DNA of 64,000 nucleotides. It comes from JAIROC01 sp031553535. GTDB taxonomy: Bacteria > Bacteroidota > Bacteroidia > Bacteroidales > WCHB1-69. The position numbers and the translations under genes were made by a program. This document shows, piece after piece, positions 1-7,062 of this stretch. The notes beneath the pieces are model-generated. The model saw only the letters and a list, made by a program, of their open reading frames with translations, had not been told where the DNA came from and did no database searches. The DNA lies in assembly GCA_031553535.1 (NCBI GenBank), contig JAVBLM010000015.1:79481-143480 (forward strand), written 5' to 3'. Positions within the stretch are counted from its first letter, which is position 1, and each line of letters starts with the position of its first letter.

Positions 1-258
1 AACCACGATGAACCGTTAGAATGGTTGAATTACCCGCACGTTCGAAATGTGTTATATCAAAATTTCATAGAAAAATGTCCATCTCAGAAAAACCACATGA
101 CGGCACAGAAATTTTGGAAGAAAGTAACTCTGTATTGTAAGTATTACAATTTCCGATTAAATCCAGCCCAAACGCTTGACCAAACCAAACCCATGCACGA
201 CAAACGGAGCGGTATGGAATATATCACAATTGCTAATAAACATTTTGAAAAGATATGA
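1..258 (+). CDS. C-terminal part of a probable phage replication protein (primase/helicase type)
   Basis: The reading frame is open from the first base of the window, so this is the 3' end of a gene that starts further left; the visible part is 85 codons. The visible residues are basic and rich in aromatic residues (motifs MTAQKFWKKV, YYNFRLNPAQ, GMEYITIANKHF). This style resembles the C-terminal DNA-binding tail of primase/superfamily 3 helicase proteins of Bacteroidota phages, but no catalytic motif lies in the window, so the function is inferred mainly from position. The stop overlaps the next start as ATGA, so the two genes are co-transcribed. The candidate origin lies about 2 kb downstream, which fits a replication role. 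Confidence 0.45.
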   Translation, partial: NHDEPLEWLNYPHVRNVLYQNFIEKCPSQKNHMTAQKFWKKVTLYCKYYNFRLNPAQTLDQTKPMHDKRSGMEYITIANKHFEKI

Positions 259-1124
259 TAACATGTAATTCATTGTCTGGCGGTCAAACGAGTAGTTATA
301 TTGCTGCTAACTATCCAGCAGAATATAATGTATTCTCCCTTATTCGTACAAATGACATCAATTGTAAATTTCCGGATGAAACAATAAGGAAAAAAGTAAG
401 TGATAAAATAGGAACTGAATTTATAGGAACATTGGAGGAAGATACTATAATTTATACTATGTTCGATTTGGAACAGTTCATTGGAAAAGAAATACATTGG
501 GTAACCGGAAAAACATTTGATGAAATAATTGATAGAGGTAATGGTAAAAAATATCTTCCAAACGTAACACAGCGTTTTTGCACGGTTGAAATGAAATTAA
601 AACCACTTTTTGAATGGTGGTATCATAATTTTGACAAACATATTGAAATGAGAATCGGATATAGAGCGAATGAACAAGGTCGGGCAAAAAAAATGATAAA
701 AAAGGCTGTGGATGGATATCAAACGTTTAAAGCTGTTGTCGGGGTCAAACCTATTAGGAGATCGGACGGAAAAATATGTTATCATAATATATACGAGCAT
801 GTAAAATGGCAAAAAGCCGTATTTCCATTGATTAATGATGTGATTTTTAAGGATAATATAATTGAATATTGGAAAGATAAACCGGTTCGGTTCTCATACC
901 TAAATAATTGTGTCGGTTGTTTTCATAGAGTTGAACCATTGTTAAACCTTATGAGTAAGTTGGAACCGGAAAAATACGATTGGTTTTGCAGGCAAGAACA
1001 AAATGAATACAAAAAGATAACATTCAAAAACGGGATTACTTATAAACAAATTCGAGATTATAATTATACAGATTTGTTATTTAATGATTTTTCCGAATGT
1101 GATAGTGGTTATTGTGAATTGTAA
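255..1124 (+). CDS. PP-loop ATPase, PAPS reductase-like family
   Basis: This 289-aa protein begins with a PP-loop nucleotide-binding signature, SLSGGQTSSY (residues 6-15), the SGGxxSS pattern of adenine nucleotide alpha-hydrolases such as PAPS reductase, DndC and tRNA thiolases. Cysteines sit at VTQRFCTVEMK (about residue 110), in a CVGCFHR motif (about residue 220) and in the tail (ECDSGYCEL); they could bind a metal or Fe-S cluster or carry sulphur. Phages often carry this family, usually without an assigned substrate. The gene overlaps its upstream neighbour by 4 bp (ATGA), and a Dam-type methyltransferase and an ASCH-like protein follow, so a role in modifying nucleic acid is plausible but inferred. 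Assimilatory sulphate reduction is less likely because no partner genes are present. Confidence 0.75.
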   Translation: MITCNSLSGGQTSSYIAANYPAEYNVFSLIRTNDINCKFPDETIRKKVSDKIGTEFIGTLEEDTIIYTMFDLEQFIGKEIHWVTGKTFDEIIDRGNGKKYLPNVTQRFCTVEMKLKPLFEWWYHNFDKHIEMRIGYRANEQGRAKKMIKKAVDGYQTFKAVVGVKPIRRSDGKICYHNIYEHVKWQKAVFPLINDVIFKDNIIEYWKDKPVRFSYLNNCVGCFHRVEPLLNLMSKLEPEKYDWFCRQEQNEYKKITFKNGITYKQIRDYNYTDLLFNDFSECDSGYCEL

Positions 1125-1140
1125 TTAAATACTAAAATAT

Positions 1141-1671
1141 ATGAATCTAACACACGAAAGATCGGATAATACAACGGTTGAATGGTATACACCTCCTGAG
1201 TTAATATCTTGCTTAGGTAAATTTGATTTAGATCCGTGTACGTCTAAAATAGCAATTGAGTTTAATAATTCTGCAAAAAACTATTTCACAAAGTCTGATG
1301 ATGGACTTATTCAGGAATGGCAGGGTAGGGTTTGGCTGAACCCGCCTTATGAAAATCCGGATATTTATTTATTTGTTCAAAAATTAGCATTACACAATAA
1401 TGGAATTGCATTGCTATATAATAGATGTGATAATAAAATGTTTCAAGATATCATTTTTCCCCATGCAGATAGTATTTTTTTTCTTAAAGGTAGGATAAGA
1501 TTTTATTCTATGGATGGTAAACGTGGTAATTCTCCCGGTAGCGGTTCTATTTTGGTTTCTTTCGGAGAAAACAACACTGATTCAGTCATCAGAAGTGGAT
1601 TAAAAGGGGAAATGTTTGTGCAATATCACAAAAATAAAAATAAGATAGGAATACAGAAACAAATATTTTAA
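1141..1671 (+). CDS. Phage-type DNA N6-adenine methyltransferase (Dam family)
   Basis: This 176-aa protein matches the short phage DNA N-6-adenine-methyltransferase family (Dam, PF05869). It has the N-terminal WYTPPELI and FDLDPCTS segments, the catalytic NPPY tetrad within VWLNPPYENP (about residues 65-74), and a C-terminal substrate region (GRIRFYSMDGKRGNSPGSGS). It should transfer a methyl group from S-adenosylmethionine to adenine in DNA. No cognate restriction enzyme is visible, so it is an orphan methylase, likely protecting phage DNA or marking it for replication. It sits 16 bp after the PP-loop gene and 1 bp before the ASCH-like gene. Confidence 0.88.
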   Translation: MNLTHERSDNTTVEWYTPPELISCLGKFDLDPCTSKIAIEFNNSAKNYFTKSDDGLIQEWQGRVWLNPPYENPDIYLFVQKLALHNNGIALLYNRCDNKMFQDIIFPHADSIFFLKGRIRFYSMDGKRGNSPGSGSILVSFGENNTDSVIRSGLKGEMFVQYHKNKNKIGIQKQIF

Positions 1672-1672
1672 T

Positions 1673-1990
1673 ATGAAACCAAAAATATTATATTTGACAG
1701 TAAGCAAACTACCATTTGATGTAATGGTTACGGGAGAAAAAAAACAGGAATTTCGAAAACCATCCCAATGGATATTGTCACGATTATATAACAAAGAATA
1801 TGATTATGTGAAAATAACGAATGGATACAGCAAAGATAGTCCTTTCTTTATAGCTAGATATTTAGGGTGGGAATACAACTCAAAAGAATTTGCAGTTGTA
1901 TATACTAACGGATTAAGGGTAGATGTAGAACCATTTGATTATATAATAAGAATTGGTGAAATAATAACGACTAATGATTTACCGTTTTAG
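1673..1990 (+). CDS. ASCH/PUA-like domain protein
   Basis: The 105-aa sequence opens with LTVSKLPFDVMVTGEKKQEF, the pattern of ASCH-domain proteins (a beta strand, then a helix ending in GEKxxEfR), and continues with KPSQW and a YVKITNGY strand. ASCH domains have a PUA-like fold that binds RNA or modified nucleosides, and phage genomes carry many of them. No catalytic role can be read from the sequence. It is the last gene of the PP-loop/methyltransferase/ASCH run and is followed by a hairpin terminator at 2039-2068. Confidence 0.7.
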   Translation: MKPKILYLTVSKLPFDVMVTGEKKQEFRKPSQWILSRLYNKEYDYVKITNGYSKDSPFFIARYLGWEYNSKEFAVVYTNGLRVDVEPFDYIIRIGEIITTNDLPF

Positions 1991-2038
1991 TTAAATACAA
2001 ACCTAAGTTGATCTTTCCATTCGGAAGAAACAAATCGG

Positions 2039-2070
2039 AAGACGTAAGCCATAGATGCTATACGTCTTTT
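2039..2070 (+). terminator. Rho-independent terminator after the ASCH-like gene
   Basis: An 8-bp perfect stem AAGACGTA (2039-2046) and TACGTCTT (2061-2068), with an inner AGC/GCT pairing, leads into a short T run. It lies 50 bp after the stop codon of the last gene of the left operon. Confidence 0.65.
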
Positions 2071-2101
2071 GCATTATATAACGCTAATAACTATCTTCTT
2101 T

Positions 2102-2162
2102 TTGTTTGAATATTCAATTCTCAACAACTTATCAGTAACTAACAACATTAATATTCAAACAA
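2102..2162. repeat. 13-bp inverted repeat with a 35-bp loop
   Basis: TTGTTTGAATATT (2102-2114) is perfectly inverted at 2150-2162. It could form a large stem-loop or bind a dimeric protein at the edge of the candidate origin. Confidence 0.7.
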
Positions 2163-2427
2163 TATAATAAGCCAATAAAAACAATTAAAATACGGGAGTA
2201 TTTTTTGTTGTTTTTATAACCTTTTTAAATCTATCCCAGAACCGACGGTTTTTTTCTTCACCCCGCGTCCCCCTTTATTTAAAGTAAAAAAAATGGTGCT
2301 TTATATCGAAAATTTAAACAAATGAATAAAAAAATCAACTCAAAACGCTTATATATAATATATTATCTCTTTTTATTTTTATATTTTTTATTTATATACT
2401 TTATTAATATAATGTAAAAAAGTGTGC

Positions 2428-2736
2428 TTTAGTGCTGAGAATAGCACTAAATTTGTAAAGTGTTGAATTTGTGCATGTTTGAAGTTATTTTGCCAGCACT
2501 AAATTAGCACTAAAAAGCACTAAAAGCACTAATATTTTGTAACGCAATGATTGTTAAGATTTTAATATTAGTGCTTGCCTTTTTTCTATTTTTAATTTAA
2601 TAGCACTAAAGTGTAATAAGCATAAAATCAAATATTTATTTGTATTTTAGGGCAACTATATTAATGAAAGTTAATTTATAATTATTTAATTATGTGTGTT
2701 TTACAAATTCTAGCACTAAAGTACTAAAGCACTAAA
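2428..2736. repeat. Iteron-like cluster, ten copies of AGCACTAA(A/T)
   Basis: Direct copies of AGCACTAAA start at 2443, 2495, 2506, 2516, 2602, 2712 and 2728, with an AGCACTAAT variant at 2525. Inverted copies lie at 2428-2436 and 2567-2575. Four copies at 2495-2533 are spaced 9-11 bp apart, about one helical turn, as expected for cooperative binding of an initiator or repressor on one face of the DNA. The cluster lies in AT-rich non-coding DNA next to the replication-type gene at the left edge. Confidence 0.8.
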
Positions 2737-2810
2737 ATTTTTACATTGCTTACAAAGCATGTATGTATATACATGTATTTTTTAATTCAGAATAGAATCT
2801 ATTTTATCAC

Positions 2811-2994
2811 GTTTACCGGCAGGTTTTCTTTTACACTTATAATCATTGTCATATTTGACAAAAATACTAATTATGAGAAAGAAACGTATAGGTTTACATT
2901 TTATTTTTGCAACTCATAAGTATATATAAACTAAGTTTACTATTTGTTTACCGTTGGATTACTTTTTGGGTTTTCCTTCGGTAAACAGGTAAAC
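2811..2994. promoter_or_regulatory. Promoter and GTTTACC operator repeats before the central operon
   Basis: A TATTTTTG -7 element (TAnnTTTG type) lies at 2902-2909. GTTTACCG occurs at 2811-2818 and 2946-2953, its inverse CGGTAAAC at 2979-2986, and GGTAAAC again at 2988-2994. The repeats flank the putative start point of the operon that begins at 3037, as expected for a repressor or activator site. The regulator is unknown; candidates are the HTH proteins at 6283-6898. Confidence 0.5.
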
Positions 2995-3036
2995 GAAAGG
3001 AAAACATTATTGAAAATTAACTAATTACTTTAAATC

Positions 3037-3252
3037 ATGAATCCAAAAAAAGCAAAAGAAATTCAAAAACAAAAGCGTGAAGCACGTAAACTCAAACAAA
3101 ATCAGAATCATTGCCAAAACAAAATCCAAAACAATTCCCTTGGGGCCTTTCGTCAAATTTTAGATGATGTACGGAAATCTTTCCCGGAATTATCATACAG
3201 AGAGGCACAGAAAAAAGCATCTGAATTATTTAAAAATCAAAATAATGGATAA
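3037..3252 (+). CDS. Small basic hypothetical protein
   Basis: The protein has 71 aa. The first 35 residues are almost all Lys, Arg, Gln and Asn (for example KAKEIQKQKREARKLKQ), and the rest is a predicted helix (LDDVRKSFPELSYREAQKKA). It is the first gene of the central phage operon, directly after the origin-like region, and overlaps the next gene by 8 bp. A DNA-binding role would fit the charge and position but is not demonstrated. I do not recognise the family. Confidence 0.6.
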   Translation: MNPKKAKEIQKQKREARKLKQNQNHCQNKIQNNSLGAFRQILDDVRKSFPELSYREAQKKASELFKNQNNG

Positions 3253-3493
3253 TATGGAAGATGTTAATTTCGACTTGGCAATAAATTTTATCGACCGAAA
3301 TATCGGATACCGTCAGTTTGATGAATTACCCCGTCGCAAAGAAGGTTCTTTGCATTATAATAAATATAAGTTGGAAATTGAAATTTTCAAGGATATCAAA
3401 AGGCGTTTACTCCGTGATGAACTCAAACGTGAGCCTTCACAGGATGAAATTGAAGTTGTAGAAATGCCGGAATCAATATCTAAATATTTTTAA
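3245..3493 (+). CDS. Small hypothetical phage protein
   Basis: The protein has 82 aa counted from ATG at 3245. A longer frame reaches back to 3164 but would overlap the upstream gene by 89 bp, so the start at 3245 (8-bp overlap) or at 3254 is preferred. The sequence is helical and charged, with an acidic end (PSQDEIEVVEMPES). No family is recognised. Its tight spacing within the operon supports it being real. Confidence 0.6.
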   Translation: MDNMEDVNFDLAINFIDRNIGYRQFDELPRRKEGSLHYNKYKLEIEIFKDIKRRLLRDELKREPSQDEIEVVEMPESISKYF

Positions 3494-3503
3494 TTATATA
3501 TAT

Positions 3504-4094
3504 ATGGCAGAAAAAGAAGATAAAAAGGGCCTTGAGACGTGGGCATGTAAATTGCTCCCGGAAACAAAAGAGGAGTTAACTGAATTAAAAGATAAAGAAG
3601 GTTTTCAATCCTATCAACAAATGATTGAAACGCTCTTAGAAAGGTATTTAAATCCTAAAAAAGCGGATGAATCTAACAGTAAACTGATAAAGGAGTTAAA
3701 AGATAAAAATAGCGATCTTACTTTAAGTTATGATAAGCTGTTGTCTGATTATCGGGAATTGGAAACACAATCAGGGTTATCACAATCCGGAATTGAATCA
3801 GCAAATGAAGCTATTGCCGAATTGGAAGAAAAACTTCAACATGCTCTATCGATGATTCCCGGTGAAAATACTATGGTCGTTCCGGTTAATCCTTATCAGA
3901 AAAAAGTTTTGGAGGTTCTTTCCGAACGAGAATCTAAAAAAAGAAAACGGGATGATATTACCCCAAAAACATTATCCATGTTTGTCATTGATGAAGTTAT
4001 TGTAAAATGCAATGCTTTTACCATTGATCCTCTTTCCGGAGAAGAAAAACGCCGGATAAAATTGGAATTAGAGGCAGAAAATAACGGGAGGTAA
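3504..4094 (+). CDS. Coiled-coil protein with possible N-terminal DNA-binding helices
   Basis: The protein has 196 aa. Residues 15-50 (LLPETKEELTELKDKEGF, then YQQMIETLLERYL) look like a ribbon-helix-helix or similar short DNA-binding unit. Residues 55-130 form a long predicted coiled coil (KLIKELKDKNSDLTLSYDKL and following). The C-terminal 60 residues are basic then helical. This layout is seen in plasmid and phage partition or regulatory proteins such as KfrA-like ones, but no specific family is recognised. The next gene starts 1 bp after its stop. Confidence 0.6.
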   Translation: MAEKEDKKGLETWACKLLPETKEELTELKDKEGFQSYQQMIETLLERYLNPKKADESNSKLIKELKDKNSDLTLSYDKLLSDYRELETQSGLSQSGIESANEAIAELEEKLQHALSMIPGENTMVVPVNPYQKKVLEVLSERESKKRKRDDITPKTLSMFVIDEVIVKCNAFTIDPLSGEEKRRIKLELEAENNGR

Positions 4095-4095
4095 T

Positions 4096-4383
4096 ATGGA
4101 TTTTAAAATTTTCATAAAACCTCTTTTACCTACCATAAAAAAGACGCTCGGAAGCGGGGAGATAGATAAAGCATTGCAGTCGTTTAAGAATTCTTATTAT
4201 GATCACCTGGAAAGCGAAAATGATACTATTGTTATTGTTAATTCTACCGAAGTGATGCCGGACGGGACAAAAAAAGAATTTCTAAACATCTGCAAGATGG
4301 ATGAAAATATGTCCTTATCTCAACCGATTGAACAATTTCCATTAAATGAGGCTATTACTAAACTATTAAAAGAAAACTTATAA
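4096..4383 (+). CDS. Hypothetical phage protein
   Basis: This 95-aa soluble protein has no predicted membrane segment or known motif. It contains a beta-rich centre (DTIVIVNSTEVMPDGTKKEF) between two amphipathic helices. It lies in a gapless run between the coiled-coil protein and a membrane protein, with 1-bp spacers on both sides, so it is co-translated with them. Function unknown. Confidence 0.6.
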   Translation: MDFKIFIKPLLPTIKKTLGSGEIDKALQSFKNSYYDHLESENDTIVIVNSTEVMPDGTKKEFLNICKMDENMSLSQPIEQFPLNEAITKLLKENL

Positions 4384-4384
4384 T

Positions 4385-4921
4385 ATGGGTGGATTTGGGA
4401 TAAAAAATGAAAATACAGGCGGTGATGCCTTTGATAACTACTTGGATAATCTAAAACAACCTAAGCAAAATCTAAATGTTGAAATAGAACAGGACAATCA
4501 AGAGATTGATTCTTACCTTCCTGATGAAATAACAGCTGAAGATTTACAGCATAAAAAAGCAGCTTTGGAAGCGTCCAGATTTACGGCAGATATTGTTGTA
4601 GAAACTATTGATGTTGCTTTTGTGGAAACAATTGGTTTTCTTGCTAAATTATCAAAGGAAGATAAGCAGGAATTAAAAACGGATGATGAAACAAAAGAAA
4701 ACCTTTCCAACGCTTGGGCCAATTATTTAAAAGATAGGGGTGGGGAATTGTCTCCCGGTGTTCTTTTGATTATTTTGGTTTTAGGTGTCTATGCTCCAAA
4801 AATCCCGCTGGCTTTTGAATTGAGAAAACTAAAAAAACAAAATTCCGAACTAACGGATGAACTGGAAGAAAAAGACAAAGAAATTGCGAAGCTCCAGAAA
4901 CAATTGAAAAATAAAAAGTAA
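4385..4921 (+). CDS. Membrane protein with C-terminal coiled coil
   Basis: The protein has 178 aa. The N-terminal 45 residues are polar and disordered, residues about 60-115 are helical, one membrane segment follows (PGVLLIILVLGVYAPKIPLA, about residues 121-140), and the last 35 residues are a Lys/Glu coiled coil (ELEEKDKEIAKLQKQLKN). It sits two genes before the packaging ATPase, where internal-membrane phages often keep virion membrane proteins; this role is inferred. No family is recognised. Confidence 0.6.
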   Translation: MGGFGIKNENTGGDAFDNYLDNLKQPKQNLNVEIEQDNQEIDSYLPDEITAEDLQHKKAALEASRFTADIVVETIDVAFVETIGFLAKLSKEDKQELKTDDETKENLSNAWANYLKDRGGELSPGVLLIILVLGVYAPKIPLAFELRKLKKQNSELTDELEEKDKEIAKLQKQLKNKK

Positions 4922-4925
4922 AACT

Positions 4926-5126
4926 ATGGAAGATATATTAAAGAGAACTAATGAACTAAGATTCGATGTATCAAAAAGAAAATCAGGTGTAGTTGATGAG
5001 ATGGTAAGATGGGATCGTAGAAATAGACATTCAGATGAATATGCTAGAGCTATATACGAATTAAGCATTTTAACCAGTTTAGAAAACTGTTTGATTGATA
5101 TTTTAACAGAGAAGAATAATTACTAA
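4926..5126 (+). CDS. Small hypothetical protein before the packaging ATPase
   Basis: The protein has 66 aa and is highly charged, with RFDVSKRKSG and VRWDRRNRHSDEYARA followed by a helix. It lies 4 bp from both neighbours and directly before the ATPase gene. No family is recognised. Co-transcription is clear from the spacing. Confidence 0.6.
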   Translation: MEDILKRTNELRFDVSKRKSGVVDEMVRWDRRNRHSDEYARAIYELSILTSLENCLIDILTEKNNY

Positions 5127-5130
5127 AATA

Positions 5131-5718
5131 ATGTCTGAAAGACAAGCACAATCGGATATTTTTGTAGGTATAAATGGTACTGGAAAGACTACATTATTAC
5201 GTAATGTTCTTTCAAAAGTACAAGAAATCGGGGAGAGAATATTGATAGTAACACCCGATCCGGTAGAATGGCGGGAAGTCCCGCCCATTCATCACCGGTT
5301 AACACATCACATTGCTACATATACAGGAATACGAAGAATTGTATATTTTCCCGGATGCATGGAACTCATACAAAAACATTTCAGAAATGGATCGTTAGTT
5401 TTTGATGACGCCCGTGTATATATCCATGCACAAAGCACAGATTTTATGACGTGGATACAAATCCGAAGACGGCAATCCGGTATAGATTTATTTTCTGTGT
5501 TCCACGGATTAACACAGGTCCCTCCTGTCTATTTTACATTTTCATCTAATCTATTCCTTTTTTACACAAAGGATAATATTAAAAGACGTAATGAATATAT
5601 AGATGAAGATGATTTTCTAAATATACAGGAAGCAAGAAAGCGAATCCAGACCGAAATAAGAAAAGGAAATAAACACTATTTTGAACGTATAATTTTAGAC
5701 GAAAGATTTAAACTATGA
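5131..5718 (+). CDS. Genome-packaging-type ATPase (A32/FtsK-HerA superfamily)
   Basis: The protein has 195 aa, the compact size of packaging ATPases from tailless membrane-containing phages and smaller than tailed-phage terminases. The Walker A motif is GINGTGKT (residues 13-20), a strand ILIVTPDP follows, Walker B is SLVFDDA (about residues 90-96), and a downstream RRRQSGIDLFSVFHG segment precedes FSSNLFLFYTK. This resembles the conserved R...S...H/Q sensor region of A32-like ATPases. It would pump the genome into a preformed particle. Inovirus Zot/p1 proteins share the fold but are longer with a membrane segment, which this protein lacks. It overlaps the next gene by 4 bp. Confidence 0.75.
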   Translation: MSERQAQSDIFVGINGTGKTTLLRNVLSKVQEIGERILIVTPDPVEWREVPPIHHRLTHHIATYTGIRRIVYFPGCMELIQKHFRNGSLVFDDARVYIHAQSTDFMTWIQIRRRQSGIDLFSVFHGLTQVPPVYFTFSSNLFLFYTKDNIKRRNEYIDEDDFLNIQEARKRIQTEIRKGNKHYFERIILDERFKL

Positions 5719-5996
5719 TAATTAAACTACTACTTACTATTTTATTTATTTCCGGTTTTCTGTTTGTTATTTTCCGGGAAATAAAAAAGAAAACCGAGCA
5801 AAACTCGGAAAATAAAAACAATTGCCAGGATGATATAAAACCAAAACTTAACATATCCGGTCCCTTGGGGGTAACTCCTAAGAATAGAACTGTTATATTG
5901 AATCCAATTTACTTACAAGGTAACACAACCCGGAAAAAGAAAACCAATTATTTACATATAAGTAAAAAAACTAAACATAAAAACAAAAAATCATGA
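5715..5996 (+). CDS. Small N-terminally anchored membrane protein
   Basis: The protein has 93 aa: one membrane segment at the very N-terminus (IIKLLLTILFISGFLFVIF) and then a Lys/Asn-rich tail with a basic end (KKTKHKNKKS). It overlaps the ATPase gene by 4 bp and the DUF2829 gene by 4 bp, so it is translationally coupled to both. It may be a virion membrane protein or anchor the packaging machine. No family is recognised. Confidence 0.6.
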   Translation: MIIKLLLTILFISGFLFVIFREIKKKTEQNSENKNNCQDDIKPKLNISGPLGVTPKNRTVILNPIYLQGNTTRKKKTNYLHISKKTKHKNKKS

Positions 5997-6268
5997 ATAT
6001 GAAATTTGGAGATGCTATTGAAGCATTAAAAGAAGGTAAAAAAGTAGCCCGTCAAGGGTGGAATGGAAAAGGAATGTTCCTTTATTTGACAAATGGAAGT
6101 AATATTAGTCAGGCACGTGACAATGCATTGGATACTATTATCAAAAAAAACGGATCCGCAACAATTAACCCACATATTGATATGAAAGCTGCCGATGACA
6201 CTTTTGTTATCGGCTGGTTAGCCTCTCAAACAGATATGCTTTCAGAAGATTGGATTATTATTGATTAA
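5993..6268 (+). CDS. tad2: DUF2829 protein, Tad2-like Thoeris anti-defence
   Basis: The 91-aa protein carries the family hallmarks almost end to end: FGDAIEALKEGKKVARQGWN at the N-terminus, then GMFLYL, then INPHIDMKAAD, and the closing WLASQTDMLSEDWIIID. DUF2829 is the family of Tad2, which binds and sequesters the cyclic nucleotide signal of Thoeris defence. The length is typical and the C-terminal WLASQTDMLSEDW block is intact. It is translationally coupled (ATGA overlap) to the small membrane protein after the packaging ATPase. Anti-Thoeris activity is inferred from family membership. Confidence 0.82.
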   Translation: MNMKFGDAIEALKEGKKVARQGWNGKGMFLYLTNGSNISQARDNALDTIIKKNGSATINPHIDMKAADDTFVIGWLASQTDMLSEDWIIID

Positions 6269-6282
6269 TTAAAATATAAAAA

Positions 6283-6720
6283 ATGGAAGAAAATTTAATT
6301 ACTACTACACCAACTATTTCACTTTTAGGCAAAGAGTTTCCCCAGAAATATATTATTATTGGCGGTGTTGTACTTGCTATTTTGGTTATTTTGACAATAG
6401 CCTATTTTTCCAATAAAAAACAAACAAAAGTAAACCACGCAAAGCCATCTAAACAGGATCAGGAAGTTGAAGAAATAGAGGACATAGAACATGAAGAAAT
6501 AGAAAGTAAACCAGATTCGGTACATGATAAAACACATTCACCAACTTTTTTTATGTTGGAAAAGAAAAAGAAATCCGATAGTATAAGTTTCATAGAAGTT
6601 TATAATGCTTATGATGATGGATATATAACCAGGGAGGAGACTGCCGAATTAATGGGTTATTCCATGCGTACATTAGCCCGTAGAATTAAAGAACTTAAAG
6701 ACAATGCAGGAAGTAATTAA
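6283..6720 (+). CDS. Membrane-anchored protein with C-terminal helix-turn-helix
   Basis: The protein has 145 aa. A membrane segment (YIIIGGVVLAILVILTIAYF, about residues 24-43) is followed by a basic then very acidic linker (VEEIEDIEHEEIE), and a helix-turn-helix at the C-terminus (about residues 110-142: YITREETAELMG and YSMRTLARRIKELK). The topology puts the DNA-binding unit in the cytoplasm or inside a virion. It could tether the genome to the membrane or act as a regulator; neither is proven. It precedes another HTH gene by 4 bp. Confidence 0.65.
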   Translation: MEENLITTTPTISLLGKEFPQKYIIIGGVVLAILVILTIAYFSNKKQTKVNHAKPSKQDQEVEEIEDIEHEEIESKPDSVHDKTHSPTFFMLEKKKKSDSISFIEVYNAYDDGYITREETAELMGYSMRTLARRIKELKDNAGSN

Positions 6721-6724
6721 ATCC

Positions 6725-6898
6725 ATGAACAAAGAGCAAATTGCCTTAATGTTTGGTTGGAGCGTTCAGACGCTTGTCAAATGGATGAGGCTGGATTGCG
6801 ATCTGCAAAAAATAGTAATTAAAAAAAACACAGGAACTTATTTGTATACCGAAGCCGAAATTCAATTGATAATAAAGAAATACAAAGAAGGAAGATAG
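6725..6898 (+). CDS. Small HTH (MerR/excisionase-like) DNA-binding protein
   Basis: The protein has 57 aa from ATG at 6725; an alternative upstream start at 6704 would overlap the previous gene. The sequence is a winged-helix/excisionase-like unit: MNKEQIALMFGWSVQTLVKW, then a beta wing ending in TGTYLYTEAEIQLI. It is a candidate excisionase or lysis-lysogeny regulator. A strong terminator follows at 6921-6946, so it ends the operon that begins at 3037. Confidence 0.65.
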   Translation: MNKEQIALMFGWSVQTLVKWMRLDCDLQKIVIKKNTGTYLYTEAEIQLIIKKYKEGR

Positions 6899-6920
6899 TT
6901 TTTTCATATATGCAAGAAAA

Positions 6921-6946
6921 AGCCGTTCATCCGAACGGCTTTTTTT
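6921..6946 (+). terminator. Rho-independent terminator
   Basis: AGCCGTTC (6921-6928) pairs with GAACGGCT (6933-6940) around a 4-base loop and is followed by six T. It separates the packaging/anti-defence operon from the virion operon. Confidence 0.9.
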
Positions 6947-7050
6947 GCTTATTTGTGTACAAGTGTATATATTTGTTGATACATGTGTATGTGTTTGTAT
7001 ATATTTGTATGTGTGTGGATTATGATGTAAAAAGCCTCTGTTTTTAGCTG

Positions 7051-7058
7051 TACATTTG
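7051..7058 (+). promoter_or_regulatory. -7 promoter element before the virion operon
   Basis: TACATTTG matches the Bacteroidota TAnnTTTG -7 consensus and lies only 4 bp before the ATG at 7063. If it is used, the transcript would be nearly leaderless. No clear -33 TTTG is seen at the usual distance, so confidence is modest. Confidence 0.45.
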
Positions 7059-7062
7059 CAGC

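Larger units (their letters stand above)
1991..3036. other. 1-kb AT-rich non-coding region, candidate replication origin
   Basis: No credible reading frame is present. The stretch holds a terminator (2039-2070), a 13-bp inverted repeat (2102-2114 with 2150-2162), an AT-rich hairpin with arms AAAATAC and GTATTTT (2187-2204), ten copies of AGCACTAA(A/T) between 2428 and 2736, a very AT-rich block (2340-2410), and GTTTACC repeats (2811-2994) ahead of the next operon. This combination is typical of an iteron-type origin and of divergent regulatory regions. The origin assignment is inferred. Confidence 0.6.

Noticed and set aside
5131..5718. Inovirus Zot-like assembly protein
   Set aside because: The protein has no membrane segment and its Walker B and sensor pattern fits packaging ATPases better.
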